The notes: generated by a model not told the origin, from the letters alone. A stretch of DNA of 64,000 bases from Helcococcus bovis (GCF_046035435.1 NZ_JBFNFH010000003.1); one strand, 5' to 3'. Counted from the first letter of the stretch, positions 1-8,422 are shown. Numbers and translations: made by a program.

Positions 1-2
1 GT

Positions 3-1871
3 CTTAATGCTTATGAAAATATTAAGGCAGAAATTATATCTTATTTTCCCTATTTTGATAGTAAAGCCATTGATGGAGCAAGATTTTTCTATGGAGTGGA
101 AAATCCAATCGTAGAAATTATTCGTGGCAGAAAAGATGTAACTCAAATCCTTGTTGATAATTTTGAAAAGTGGGAGAATGACCAAAGTCTTATTAAGGAA
201 GGCTCAAGAAATTCTACTATGAATCATTTTGCAGGTCGTATCCTTATTAGATATGGAGACAGTAAAGAGGCAAGAGACTTATTTGATAGAAAAGCCATGC
301 TTTGTTCTCCACCTTTATCAAATGAAGAATTAGAGCTTATTTGGAAATCTGCTTTGAAGTTTTATAAAAAAGTATCTTCTAGTGATAATTATATAAACCC
401 TGAAGATTACACTGAAGGGATAAATCTAAAACCTTCAGAATTTTCAGATATAGGCCAAGCAAATGTTTTTGTAAATGAATATAAAGATAAGGTTCGTTTT
501 TCTCCATCAACGGGATTTTTAGTCTATAACGGATCTTACTGGGAAGAGACAGAATTAAAAGCACAAGGTCTTTCTCAAGATTTGGTAATAAAACAGCTTG
601 AAGAAATTGATAGAGAACTTATGAAACTTGAAGATGAAATATCATCAAGTGGTATTAGAGATGCTCTTACTACTATGTCAGAGAAAAAAGCAATCAGCAC
701 CTTTGATAAAAACCAAGTAAATCTTTTTTATAGATTAAAAGCCCTTCAAACTTATAAGAATTATGCGGTTAAAAGAGGAGATACAAGGGCTATACATGCA
801 ACCTTAAAAGAAGCAAAGCCTATGCTTGAAATCGACCAAAGAATGCTTGATACAAATGAATACCTATTAAATACACCTTCTTTTACAGTTGACTTAAAAA
901 CTGGTGAGAATAAAAGTCATAAAGCAGAGGATTATATAACTAAAGAAACCCTTGTTGACCCAAGTAAAGAGAATATGGATATGTGGCTTGATGCTCTTGA
1001 TACATTTTTTGTATCTGATAAAGAGTTAATAGAATACGTACAGAAAGTTGCAGGAATTTCACTTATTGGGAAAGTATTCATAGAGGCTTTAATTATAGCT
1101 TATGGAGATGGTAGAAATGGTAAATCCACATTTTGGAACACTATATCGAGAGTACTTAATCTATATAGCGGGTCAATATCTGCAGATATTCTAACAGTAA
1201 ATTCTAAAAGAAATGCTAAACCTGAACTTGCTGAAGCCCGTGGAAAAAGATTATTAATAGCAGCAGAGCTTGAAGAGGGTTTAAGACTTAATACCTCAAA
1301 TGTAAAACAACTCTGTTCTACAGATGAAATTGTAGCTGAGAAAAAATACAAAGATCCCTTTAAGTTTATCCCTTCCCATACCCTTGTTTTATATACCAAC
1401 CACCTACCAAAGGTTGGTGCTCTAGATGAGGGAACCTGGAGAAGGCTTATTGTAATTCCTTTTGAAGCAAAGATTGTAGGAGCTAGTGACATAAAAAACT
1501 ATACAGACTATTTATTTGAAAATGCTGGGGGCGCAGTTTTAAGCTGGTTAATCGATGGAGCTAAAAAAGCTATTAAAGAAGATTTTAAGTTCAAGCTTCC
1601 TAAAAAAGTAGCAGATGCAATTAGTCATTATAAAGAATCTAATAATTGGTTTAAGCATTTCTTAAATGAGTGCTGTGAGACTGATTCATCATACGAGGAA
1701 AAATCTGGAGAGCTTTACCAGGAGTATAGGGCTTTTTGTTTAAGAACTGGAGAGTATATAAGATCCACTACTGATTTTTATGCTGCACTATCCTCATCAG
1801 GATTTAATAGGGTTAAATTACGTGACGGAGTTAAGATTTATGGCCTAAGGCTAAAAAGTGAGTTTGTGTAA
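3..1871 (+). CDS. Phage P4-type primase/SF3 helicase, 5' end cut by window edge
   Basis: The reading frame is open from the first bases of the window, so the gene begins upstream; the GTG at 96 is only an internal codon. The visible part is the C-terminal portion of D5/P4-type phage primases: a linker followed by a superfamily 3 helicase with Walker A motif GDGRNGKST (nucleotides 1104-1130), the family signature around NSKRNAKPELAEARGKR, and the TNHLPK and GTWRRL motifs downstream. It should unwind DNA and prime phage replication. The nuclease and helicase genes that follow are the usual neighbours in clostridial siphophage replication modules. The assignment is firm; whether a primase domain is present at the missing N-terminus cannot be seen. 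Confidence 0.93.
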   Translation, partial: LNAYENIKAEIISYFPYFDSKAIDGARFFYGVENPIVEIIRGRKDVTQILVDNFEKWENDQSLIKEGSRNSTMNHFAGRILIRYGDSKEARDLFDRKAMLCSPPLSNEELELIWKSALKFYKKVSSSDNYINPEDYTEGINLKPSEFSDIGQANVFVNEYKDKVRFSPSTGFLVYNGSYWEETELKAQGLSQDLVIKQLEEIDRELMKLEDEISSSGIRDALTTMSEKKAISTFDKNQVNLFYRLKALQTYKNYAVKRGDTRAIHATLKEAKPMLEIDQRMLDTNEYLLNTPSFTVDLKTGENKSHKAEDYITKETLVDPSKENMDMWLDALDTFFVSDKELIEYVQKVAGISLIGKVFIEALIIAYGDGRNGKSTFWNTISRVLNLYSGSISADILTVNSKRNAKPELAEARGKRLLIAAELEEGLRLNTSNVKQLCSTDEIVAEKKYKDPFKFIPSHTLVLYTNHLPKVGALDEGTWRRLIVIPFEAKIVGASDIKNYTDYLFENAGGAVLSWLIDGAKKAIKEDFKFKLPKKVADAISHYKESNNWFKHFLNECCETDSSYEEKSGELYQEYRAFCLRTGEYIRSTTDFYAALSSSGFNRVKLRDGVKIYGLRLKSEFV

Positions 1872-1881
1872 AAATAGCCAT

Positions 1882-1984
1882 TGTGATGGTCTCGAATGTC
1901 TTATATGTAATTTTTTAAACGTAAATAAAAACTAAAAATATTATATATATAGAGGTTATAGAAAGGAGGTTCGAGACCATCACA
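1882..1984. repeat. 15-bp perfect inverted repeat with a 73-bp spacer
   Basis: TGTGATGGTCTCGAA at 1882-1896 is the exact reverse complement of 1970-1984. The right arm directly follows a strong Shine-Dalgarno-like sequence (GAAAGGAGGT, 1961-1970) in the 139-bp gap before the VRR-NUC gene. In RNA the arms could close a long hairpin; in DNA they could be a protein-binding pair. No function is known to me. Confidence 0.6.
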
Positions 1985-2010
1985 CATCTTCAAGAAAGGT
2001 TGAAATATCA

Positions 2011-2292
2011 ATGTTAGAAAAGAATATAGAAAAAAGATTAATTGATGAAGTTAAAAAGAAAAAAGGTCTATGTCTTAAGTTTATATCTCCATCTATGACG
2101 GGTATTCCTGACAGAATAGTGCTTTTACCTAATGGAAGAATAGGATTTGTAGAAGTAAAAGGACCAGGAGAAAAGCCTAGACCCATTCAGTTAAAGAGAA
2201 TAAAAGAATTAAAAAGTCTAGGATGTAAGGTTTTTGTATTAGATGAAATAGACCAAATAGATGAAGTTATAAAAAAGATTGGAGGTGACTAG
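2011..2292 (+). CDS. VRR-NUC domain nuclease
   Basis: A 93-residue stand-alone VRR-NUC protein. The family core is visible: an N-terminal helix (EKNIEKRLIDEVKKKKG), then GIPDRIVL, then GRIGFVEVKGPGEKP, which supply the Asp and the E-x-K active-site residues of the PD-(D/E)XK fold. Stand-alone VRR-NUC proteins beside an SNF2-like helicase are standard in phage replication modules and probably process DNA branches. The start ATG at 2011 is preceded by AAGAAAGG at 1991-1998. The stop codon abuts the next start, so the two are probably co-translated. Confidence 0.9.
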   Translation: MLEKNIEKRLIDEVKKKKGLCLKFISPSMTGIPDRIVLLPNGRIGFVEVKGPGEKPRPIQLKRIKELKSLGCKVFVLDEIDQIDEVIKKIGGD

Positions 2293-3639
2293 TTGGAATA
2301 TAAACCACATAAATATCAGGAATTTGCTACTGAATTTATAAAAGAAAAAGAAGTATCAGCCTTACTACTTGATATGGGCCTTGGTAAAACTGTAATTAGT
2401 TTAACTGCTATAAAAGATTTACTATTTGATTCATTTGAAGTTTCTAAAGTGCTTATAATTGCACCACTTAGAGTAGCAAGAGATACATGGAGACAAGAAA
2501 TTGAAAAATGGAATCATCTAGATATACTAAAGTACTCAGTGGCAATAGGAAGTGAAAATGAAAGACTTAAAGCTTTAGAAGAAAAAGCAGATATATATTT
2601 AATCAACAGGGAAAATGTAGACTGGCTAATAAATAAAAGTGAAATGCCCTTTGATTATGACATGATAGTTATCGATGAACTTTCATCATTTAAGTCACAC
2701 AGATCAAAAAGATTTAAGGCCTTAATAAGAGTAAGACCAAAGGTAAAAAGGATAGTTGGGCTTACTGGGACACCCTCTTCTAACGGATTAATGGATTTAT
2801 GGGCACAATTTAGACTCCTTGATATGGGTAAGAGACTTGGAAGATTTATAGGTCAGTATAGAGAGATATATTTTAAGCCAGATAAAAGAAATGGGGCAAT
2901 TATCTATTCATATAAACCACTAGCATTTGCAGAAGATACGATATATAAAAAAATATCTGATATCACTGTATCAATGAAATCAGAAGATTACCTTAAAATG
3001 CCAAAAAAGATAATAAACGAAGTTTATGTACATCTATCTGATAAAGAAAGAGATATCTATGAAAGCTTTAAAAAAGACTTAGTTGTAAATCTGAAAGATA
3101 AAGAAATAGATGCAGTTAATGCTGCTGCTCTTTCTAATAAACTTCTACAAATGGCATCTGGTGCAGTTTATGATGAGAACAAAGAAACAGTTTATATTCA
3201 TGATAGAAAGCTTGATGCGCTTGAGGATTTAATAGAAGGTGCAAATGGAAAACCTGTTTTAATAGCCTATTGGTATAAATCAGACTTAAAAAGAATTAAA
3301 GAAAGGTTTGATGTTAAAGAACTAAAAACAAGTGAAGATTTTAATAAATGGAATGAAGGAGAAATTAAAGTAGCAATTATTCATCCAGCATCTGCAGGTC
3401 ATGGATTAAACCTTCAAGCTGGAGGCTCTACTCTTATTTGGTTTTCACTTACATGGTCTTTAGAACTTTACGAGCAAACCAATGCAAGACTTTTTAGGCA
3501 AGGACAAAAGGATACTGTAGTAATCCACCACATTCTAGCAAAAGAAACAATTGATGAGGATGTAATAAAGGCATTAGAAAGTAAAAACAAAACCCAGTCA
3601 GCCTTAATTGATGCAGTGAAAGCGAATCTATGTAGTTAA
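2293..3639 (+). CDS. SNF2/DEAD-like phage helicase
   Basis: 448 residues with a superfamily 2 helicase layout: motif I DMGLGKT near residues 28-34, Walker B VIDELSSFK near 127, motif III GLTGTPSSNG, and in the C-terminal RecA-like domain GHGLNLQAG with the arginine finger region NARLFRQGQ. The start is TTG at 2293, chosen because GGAGGTGACT lies at 2281-2290 and the stop of the VRR-NUC gene lies immediately before it. It is co-transcribed with the nuclease and probably remodels replication forks or works with it in recombination. The family assignment is strong; the exact substrate is unknown. Confidence 0.92.
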   Translation: MEYKPHKYQEFATEFIKEKEVSALLLDMGLGKTVISLTAIKDLLFDSFEVSKVLIIAPLRVARDTWRQEIEKWNHLDILKYSVAIGSENERLKALEEKADIYLINRENVDWLINKSEMPFDYDMIVIDELSSFKSHRSKRFKALIRVRPKVKRIVGLTGTPSSNGLMDLWAQFRLLDMGKRLGRFIGQYREIYFKPDKRNGAIIYSYKPLAFAEDTIYKKISDITVSMKSEDYLKMPKKIINEVYVHLSDKERDIYESFKKDLVVNLKDKEIDAVNAAALSNKLLQMASGAVYDENKETVYIHDRKLDALEDLIEGANGKPVLIAYWYKSDLKRIKERFDVKELKTSEDFNKWNEGEIKVAIIHPASAGHGLNLQAGGSTLIWFSLTWSLELYEQTNARLFRQGQKDTVVIHHILAKETIDEDVIKALESKNKTQSALIDAVKANLCS

Positions 3640-3732
3640 TGTCATGGAATGTCAGTATTAGAATTTGATAAGATTAACATAATGAGCAGGAGTTATATGG
3701 ATAACTTACCTCAAAAAGTATGGGGGTAAGAA

Positions 3733-4149
3733 ATGAACGCAAAAGAATATTTACAACAAGCATTTTATTTAGACAAGAGGATTAATAGCAAATTAGAGCA
3801 AGTAGAAATACTAAACACTTTAGCTACTAAGGTAACATCAACTTTATCAGATATGCCAAAGAGTCCTCATAGACGAACATCGATATTAGAAGATACGATT
3901 GTTAAGATTATTGATCTTCAAGATGAAATCAATAGGGATATTGATAAACTAGTAGATTTGAAAAAAGAAATAGCGAATTCTATTTGTTCGCTTAAAGATA
4001 AAGAAGAACAAACGGTTCTTGAAAAAAGATATCTTTGTTTTAAAACATGGGAGCAAATAGCTGTCGATATGAACTACTCAATTCAACATTGTTTCACAGT
4101 TCATAGGAATGCATTAGGGAAAATTTCTGTTCCAATTAAAACTTTGTAG
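3733..4149 (+). CDS. DUF1492/RinA-ArpU-type late transcription regulator
   Basis: A 138-residue protein with a helical N-terminus and a C-terminal sigma-70 region 4-like helix-turn-helix (DKEEQTVLEKRYLCFKTWEQ followed by a second recognition segment). This matches the phage DUF1492 and RinA/ArpU regulators that switch on packaging and structural genes. It is the last gene before HNH/terminase, the position where such activators sit, although a cargo insertion now separates it from them. The 93-bp gap before it holds a possible 10-codon mini-ORF (3697-3729) with a weak AGGAG. Its likely target is the duplicated element at 4149-4241 and 7204-7296 (inference). Confidence 0.8.
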   Translation: MNAKEYLQQAFYLDKRINSKLEQVEILNTLATKVTSTLSDMPKSPHRRTSILEDTIVKIIDLQDEINRDIDKLVDLKKEIANSICSLKDKEEQTVLEKRYLCFKTWEQIAVDMNYSIQHCFTVHRNALGKISVPIKTL

Positions 4150-4241
4150 TAAAGTTGATAGAATGAGAGTTAACTAGTGTAGTATAGTTAGAATAGAAAA
4201 AGTATAGGCCTTGAGGAGAAATCTTCGGGGCTTTTTTTATG
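4149..4241 (+). repeat. 93-bp direct repeat, copy A (partner at 7204-7296)
   Basis: Aligns without gaps to 7204-7296 at an offset of 3055 bp, with 84 of 93 positions identical by eye. The block starts at the stop of the late-regulator gene and includes an AT-rich segment and a rho-independent terminator. The two copies bracket the cargo genes at 4330-7148, which suggests insertion by duplication or recombination at this segment. The conserved part upstream of the terminator could be the late-promoter/activator site (inference). Confidence 0.8.
4208..4238 (+). terminator. Rho-independent terminator in repeat copy A
   Basis: Arms GCCTTGAGG (4208-4216) and CTTCGGGGC (4223-4231) pair over nine positions, with G-T wobbles, around AGAAAT, followed by seven T. 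The copy at 7263 keeps the pairing despite base changes in the 3' arm, which supports selection for the hairpin. Confidence 0.75.
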
Positions 4242-4329
4242 CAAGAAATGGAGGTAATTATGTAAAAAAAATTTATTTATGAAGTTTGTAAATTTGTTAT
4301 ATAAAATAAATATTTAAAAGGAGTGGAGC

Positions 4330-6723
4330 ATGGATTTAATGGTATTAGAAACTCAACAATGGTTGAATAAGACCTATGGGCAAGATAATAGATACGAAAA
4401 GGTAAAAGAAAATGGAAAGACTGGATGGCCAACTATAGACGCACTGACTTTGGCTTTACAAATAGAATTAGGTATACAAAATACTGCAACAAACTTTGGA
4501 CCAACAACTATAAGATTGTTTAACGAAAAATTTCCAAAAGGAGTAAAACAACAAAATGATGATGATAAATCAAAAAGTAATATTTACTCTATAATTCAAG
4601 GAGCTTTATGGTGTAAGGGCTACTCTACAGGTTCTCACATAACACAAAACTTTTATAATGGAACTGGTAAAGCAATAAAAGAATTAAAATCAGATATGGG
4701 TTTAGGTGGAGACTCAACAGTTACAGTGGATATCATAGAAGCTCTTCTTTCGATGAAACAATTTGTATTGCTTTGGAGATACGGTGGGAGTGAAGGAGTT
4801 AGAATTATTCAACAAAAGCTTAATAGAGATTATCCAGAGTATTTAGGCATCATACCTACAGATGGCTTATATGGTAGGGAAATGAATACTGCATTAATAA
4901 AAGTACTACAAGCAGAACAAGGATTTAAACCAAATGAGGCAACAGGGTACTTTGGTAAAGGTACTAAAAGCAGATTAAAAGTCTTAACTGAAGATAACTA
5001 TAAATCATATTTAGGCATGTTCAAAGTAGCATATTATGCTCTTCATTGTTTGGGCTATGGGGCAGGTCCATTAGAAAATAGTTGGACTTTTGCATTTGCA
5101 CAAGCATTAAATAATTTCCAAACTGATTATGGATTAGAAGTGACCTCTAGATTAGATATAAACACTTGGATGAGTTTATTGACTAGTAGAGGAAATCCAG
5201 ATAGAAAAGTCACAGCTTGTGATACAAGATTTGAGATAACGGATGCACTTCTAAAAAAATTAAAGTCTGATGGATATCAGATAGTCGGAAGATATTTAAC
5301 TGGAGGAGACTTTAAGGAAATTAGAGATGGAGAATTACAAAGAATAATTGATGGTGGAATGAAGTATTTTCCTATATTTCAAGAGAGTGCTAGAAAATTA
5401 TCTGACTTTAGTTATCAAATAGGTTTAGAACATGGTAGAAAAGCGAGTATTGCAGCTTTAGAAAAAGGAGTTCCAAATACAGTAATATATTTTGCTGTAG
5501 ATATGGATATACTAGATTATCAAATCGACTCTCACATAATTCCATATTTTAGAGGAATAAATGAAAGTATAGATTATAGATATCAAGTAGGAATTTATGC
5601 ATCAAGGAATGTATGTACTAGAGTAGCTAATGTGGGGTTATCAGTATCAAGCTTTGTCGCAGATATGTCTACAGGATTTAGTGGAAATTTAGGATTTAGA
5701 ATACCATCTAATTGGAATTATGACCAAATATATGAAATAAGTGGTTATGGAGGTAAATGGGATTTAGATAAAGTAGCTTACAGTGGAAGAATTCCTGCTT
5801 GTGCTAAAGTTGAAGAAAAACGAGATAATTATATAGAGTATACTTTACCTACAAGAACTTCGAAAGAAGAGTTAAAGCAATATACTAAAATCCAAGATAT
5901 TTATCCTCTAATAAAGGATCTACAAGATGCATACCAAGAATATATAGATATTAATTTATTTTCAAGTAATAAAGCTTTATATAACTCATCAATAGGGGCT
6001 CTGCAGTATATTGCTAAACCTTATTTTTTAGAATCTGGATTCATAAAAGGAATAGGTTTTTCATTAGTAACATCTATTGCATATGACACGGGTTTTGATT
6101 TATATATGAAAATTACAAAAAAGAATTTAATGAATAAACTATCTCCTTACATTAATGGGGATAAAAAAATATGGGATGGTTATAAATACCCAATAGATTT
6201 ACCACATCTAGCAGTAACTACATTAACTTATAAAAATTTTACATTAAATCCATCATCGTGGAATGGATGGGCTGGTGATTTAGTATCTGCATATAGTTAT
6301 GTAAGAGATTATTATAATAACAATCCTAGCGGGAATTTGAGAAAAATCGCTAGAGCATATATAGGTGGTTCATATCCTAGAACTGATCTAAAACCAGAAC
6401 CAAATACAAAATATAATCCATGTAGTTTTATTGATTTGTGTTCAGATGGGTTTGCAATCAATCTTGCTAATAATTTAGAAAAAGATTTAGTATCTTCGCT
6501 AAATAAAACTTTTACTTCAACATCTAATCCTTTTATTTATATATTAGAAGATATAGGGGTTGAAAATAATATAGTACAGATTAGGGAAAAAGTAAAAGAC
6601 ATAACTAGAGGTTTTATACTAGATTTACTTTCACGTCTTGAAAATAATTTTACTGATAGTCCAGAAGAAATAAAAGAAATATGTGTGGATACATTTGCGA
6701 GATATTTAAATAAATCAATATAG
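4330..6723 (+). CDS. Glycoside-hydrolase-like (DUF1906) protein with peptidoglycan-binding-like repeats
   Basis: 797 residues without signal peptide. Residues 1-290 contain repeated peptidoglycan-binding-like units (for example VLETQQWLNKTYG, IIQQKLNRDYP with DGLYGREM, and QALNNFQTDYGLEV). Residues about 297-495 match the DUF1906 TIM-barrel, glycoside-hydrolase-like domain: VGRYLTGG, IYFAVDMDILDYQID, YQVGIYASRNVC, SSFVADMSTG. The remaining 300 residues are unrecognised. It is probably a cell-wall-directed effector or lytic protein. It lies inside the repeat-bounded insertion between the late regulator and the packaging genes, far from the true lysis genes at 31-32.7 kb, so it is more likely cargo than the endolysin. 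The start ATG has GGAGTGG at 4320-4326. Export route unknown. Confidence 0.75.
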   Translation: MDLMVLETQQWLNKTYGQDNRYEKVKENGKTGWPTIDALTLALQIELGIQNTATNFGPTTIRLFNEKFPKGVKQQNDDDKSKSNIYSIIQGALWCKGYSTGSHITQNFYNGTGKAIKELKSDMGLGGDSTVTVDIIEALLSMKQFVLLWRYGGSEGVRIIQQKLNRDYPEYLGIIPTDGLYGREMNTALIKVLQAEQGFKPNEATGYFGKGTKSRLKVLTEDNYKSYLGMFKVAYYALHCLGYGAGPLENSWTFAFAQALNNFQTDYGLEVTSRLDINTWMSLLTSRGNPDRKVTACDTRFEITDALLKKLKSDGYQIVGRYLTGGDFKEIRDGELQRIIDGGMKYFPIFQESARKLSDFSYQIGLEHGRKASIAALEKGVPNTVIYFAVDMDILDYQIDSHIIPYFRGINESIDYRYQVGIYASRNVCTRVANVGLSVSSFVADMSTGFSGNLGFRIPSNWNYDQIYEISGYGGKWDLDKVAYSGRIPACAKVEEKRDNYIEYTLPTRTSKEELKQYTKIQDIYPLIKDLQDAYQEYIDINLFSSNKALYNSSIGALQYIAKPYFLESGFIKGIGFSLVTSIAYDTGFDLYMKITKKNLMNKLSPYINGDKKIWDGYKYPIDLPHLAVTTLTYKNFTLNPSSWNGWAGDLVSAYSYVRDYYNNNPSGNLRKIARAYIGGSYPRTDLKPEPNTKYNPCSFIDLCSDGFAINLANNLEKDLVSSLNKTFTSTSNPFIYILEDIGVENNIVQIREKVKDITRGFILDLLSRLENNFTDSPEEIKEICVDTFARYLNKSI

Positions 6724-6731
6724 AAAAAATA

Positions 6732-6765
6732 GGAGATAATAAGCTGTCAATATCTTATTATCTCC
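6732..6765. terminator. Bidirectional terminator between convergent cargo genes
   Basis: Perfect 12-bp arms GGAGATAATAAG (6732-6743) and CTTATTATCTCC (6754-6765). On the minus strand it overlaps the last codons and the stop of the membrane-protein gene, and on the plus strand it follows the DUF1906 gene, so it can serve both. Confidence 0.75.
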
Positions 6766-7148
6766 TCTAATATACCACCAAACATTATATTATCCCAAGT
6801 TAATGTAGCAGTTTTATTATTGTTCCATGTTAATGTATATCCTGAATCATCTTCGACTATACCTTTATATTTTCCACCTAATTTGATATTAGTTTTAACA
6901 AGTTCTTTTTTATCAGGATATTTTAAAAATAACTCACTTTCAAAATTTGGATAGAATATCTCTTTTGTAATAGAAACAACTTTTATACCTTCAGGTGAAG
7001 TTGGTTTAAGCTCATAGTAAGTTCTTCCATATTTCCAATTAATAAATGAACTAATTAAAATTAAGAAAAAAACTGAAAAAATTATAAGTATAGGATGATT
7101 TAGAATGAGTGATAAGATTGATTTTAAAGTACTTTTTAAAATTTTCAT
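6747..7148 (-). CDS. Small membrane-anchored protein, unrecognised
   Basis: 133 residues. One strong hydrophobic segment lies at about residues 10-38 (SILSLILNHPILIIFSVFFLI and onward), followed by a short extracytoplasmic-looking domain of about 90 residues rich in Thr, Lys and Trp. AAAGGAG precedes the start. It is the only minus-strand gene of the prophage, convergent with the DUF1906 gene, and has its own candidate promoter, as expected of a gene expressed from the silent prophage. No family is recognised. A role in protecting the host envelope from the neighbouring wall-active protein is possible but speculative. Confidence 0.7.
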   Translation of the reverse strand: MKILKSTLKSILSLILNHPILIIFSVFFLILISSFINWKYGRTYYELKPTSPEGIKVVSITKEIFYPNFESELFLKYPDKKELVKTNIKLGGKYKGIVEDDSGYTLTWNNNKTATLTWDNIMFGGILEEIIRY

Positions 7149-7180
7149 TCGATCTCCTTTAATAATTAATATGTTATATC

Positions 7181-7208
7181 TTTATAATAGCATAAAGATG
7201 AGAGTAAA
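7181..7208 (-). promoter_or_regulatory. Candidate promoter for the minus-strand cargo gene
   Basis: On the minus strand TTTACT (7208-7203) and TATAAA (7186-7181) are separated by 16 bp, about 33 bp upstream of the start codon. The -35 element extends into direct-repeat copy B. Prediction from sequence only. Confidence 0.35.
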
Positions 7209-7296
7209 GGTGATAGAATGAGAGTTAGCAAATTTAGTATAATTAGAATAGAAAAAGTATAGGCCTTGAGGATAAATCCTTGGGGCTTTTTTTATG
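7204..7296 (+). repeat. 93-bp direct repeat, copy B (partner at 4149-4241)
   Basis: Gapless partner of 4149-4241. This copy leads directly into the HNH gene, so it is probably the ancestral junction between regulator and packaging genes, while copy A sits after the regulator. See copy A for the comparison. Confidence 0.8.
7263..7293 (+). terminator. Rho-independent terminator in repeat copy B
   Basis: GCCTTGAGG and CCTTGGGGC pair around ATAAAT, followed by seven T. Compared with copy A the 3' arm differs at two positions, yet every position still pairs. Confidence 0.75.
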
Positions 7297-7304
7297 GAGA
7301 AGTC

Positions 7305-7658
7305 ATGCCTAGAAAACCTAAAAGCCCATGCTCTTATCCAGGTTGCCCTGAGTTAGTTGATGGACGTTTTTGTAAGAAACATGAAAAAGAGTACAACAGA
7401 AATTATGAAAAATACCAACGAGACCCAAGAACTAAGAAACGTTATGGAAGTCAGTGGAGAAAGATAAGAAAAATTTATCTTAATGCTAACCCTTTGTGTG
7501 AAGAGTGTAAAAAGAATAATAAATACACGAAAGCCAATGAAGTCCATCATATCCTTCCTTTGTCACGTGGTGGTACACATAGCTTTTCAAATCTCATGGC
7601 TTTATGTAAATCATGCCACTCAAGAATTAGTGTTCTTGATGGAGATAGATTTGGATAG
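7305..7658 (+). CDS. HNH endonuclease
   Basis: About 117 residues. An N-terminal zinc-knuckle-like Cys/His segment (CSYPGC, FCKKH) is followed by CEEC and the HNH core EVHHILPLSRGG, HSFSNLMALC, KSCHSR. HNH proteins next to terminase help cut concatemers at cos sites in HK97-like phages. An upstream TTG at 7266 extends the frame but would place the terminator hairpin inside the coding sequence; ATG at 7305 has GGAGA at 7296-7300 and is preferred. It lies directly upstream of a G-rich candidate cos region and the terminase small subunit. Confidence 0.9.
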   Translation: MPRKPKSPCSYPGCPELVDGRFCKKHEKEYNRNYEKYQRDPRTKKRYGSQWRKIRKIYLNANPLCEECKKNNKYTKANEVHHILPLSRGGTHSFSNLMALCKSCHSRISVLDGDRFG

Positions 7659-7763
7659 GCCTAGGGGGGTGTCAAATCTCTAAAGCTCTAGGTCAAGGGA
7701 ACGGTGGGGGCCAAGCACGCACAAAAAGACAGGTTCAAAGGGGGTATTAAAGAAATCACATAA
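7659..7763. other. G-rich intergenic segment, candidate cos/packaging region
   Basis: Between the HNH and small-terminase genes the sequence becomes unusually G-rich for this DNA, with runs such as CTAGGGGGGTGTC and GGTGGGGGCC. In cos-type HK97-like phages the cohesive-end site lies in this interval. The cut position cannot be read from sequence alone. Confidence 0.4.
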
Positions 7764-7770
7764 AAAGGAG

Positions 7771-8352
7771 GTGATAAAAATAGCACGAGATGGAACATAT
7801 CGAGGCGGAAGAAGAGTAAGAGCGGGAGGAAAACCAACACCTGCCATTGAAAAAATACAAAAAGGAAAAGACGTAAAAATTATTTATAACGAGATTGAGG
7901 AATTTGAACCAGAAGAGTTAGAAGCAGTAGATTTACCAGAAGGAGCACATCTTACTGGTTTTGATATGCCAGTTCCCAGTGACTATTTATCAGCTAAACA
8001 AAAAAATGGGATTCCTTTAGGCGCAGATGATATTTATAGGGAGACTTGGATTTGGTTAAAAGAAAGAAATTGTGAAAAGCTAGTAAATCCTAGACTTTTA
8101 GAATCATACTCACAAGCTTTTGCTCGTTACATTCAATGTGAGGAAGCTATTAGTCAATTTGGACTTTTAGGAAAGCATCCAACAACAGGCGGAGTTATTT
8201 CATCACCTTTTGTCCAGATGTCCTCACAATTTCAAAAAACAGCAAATCTCCTGTGGTATGAGATTTACGACATTGTAAAAGAAAACTGTACAGAAACGTA
8301 CGAGGACTTTGGTAATGATATGATGGAGAAATTATTGAGAAGTAGAAAGTGA
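7771..8352 (+). CDS. Phage terminase small subunit, P27 family
   Basis: About 190 residues matching P27-type small terminase subunits: an N-terminal ARDGTYRGGRR segment, a middle part IYRETWIWLKERNCE, and the conserved KHPTTGG with SPFVQMSSQFQK near the C-terminus. It recognises the packaging site and recruits the large subunit. Coordinates begin at GTG 7771, the first canonical start, but that GTG lies inside a perfect Shine-Dalgarno sequence (AAAGGAGGTGAT, 7764-7775). The codon correctly spaced from it is ATA at 7780, which would give an N-terminus ARDGTYRGG after Met. The large subunit gene is 5.4 kb further on, an unusually wide separation caused by inserted modules. Confidence 0.88.
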   Translation: MIKIARDGTYRGGRRVRAGGKPTPAIEKIQKGKDVKIIYNEIEEFEPEELEAVDLPEGAHLTGFDMPVPSDYLSAKQKNGIPLGADDIYRETWIWLKERNCEKLVNPRLLESYSQAFARYIQCEEAISQFGLLGKHPTTGGVISSPFVQMSSQFQKTANLLWYEIYDIVKENCTETYEDFGNDMMEKLLRSRK

Positions 8353-8422
8353 CGACCAACACTAGATAAACAAAAAATTAGGTTATATAATTAAAATAAA
8401 TAATTATATAAAGAGGAAAAAT

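Noticed and set aside
3697..3729. Leader peptide gene of ten codons before the late regulator
   Set aside because: The ribosome site is too close and nothing supports attenuation; kept only as a remark.
6747..7148. Second holin of the prophage
   Set aside because: It has one membrane segment and an outward domain, is on the opposite strand with its own promoter, and a canonical holin precedes the endolysin.
7483..7683. Forward 66-codon frame overlapping the HNH gene
   Set aside because: Shifted frame across the HNH motif coding region; no ribosome site and no family.
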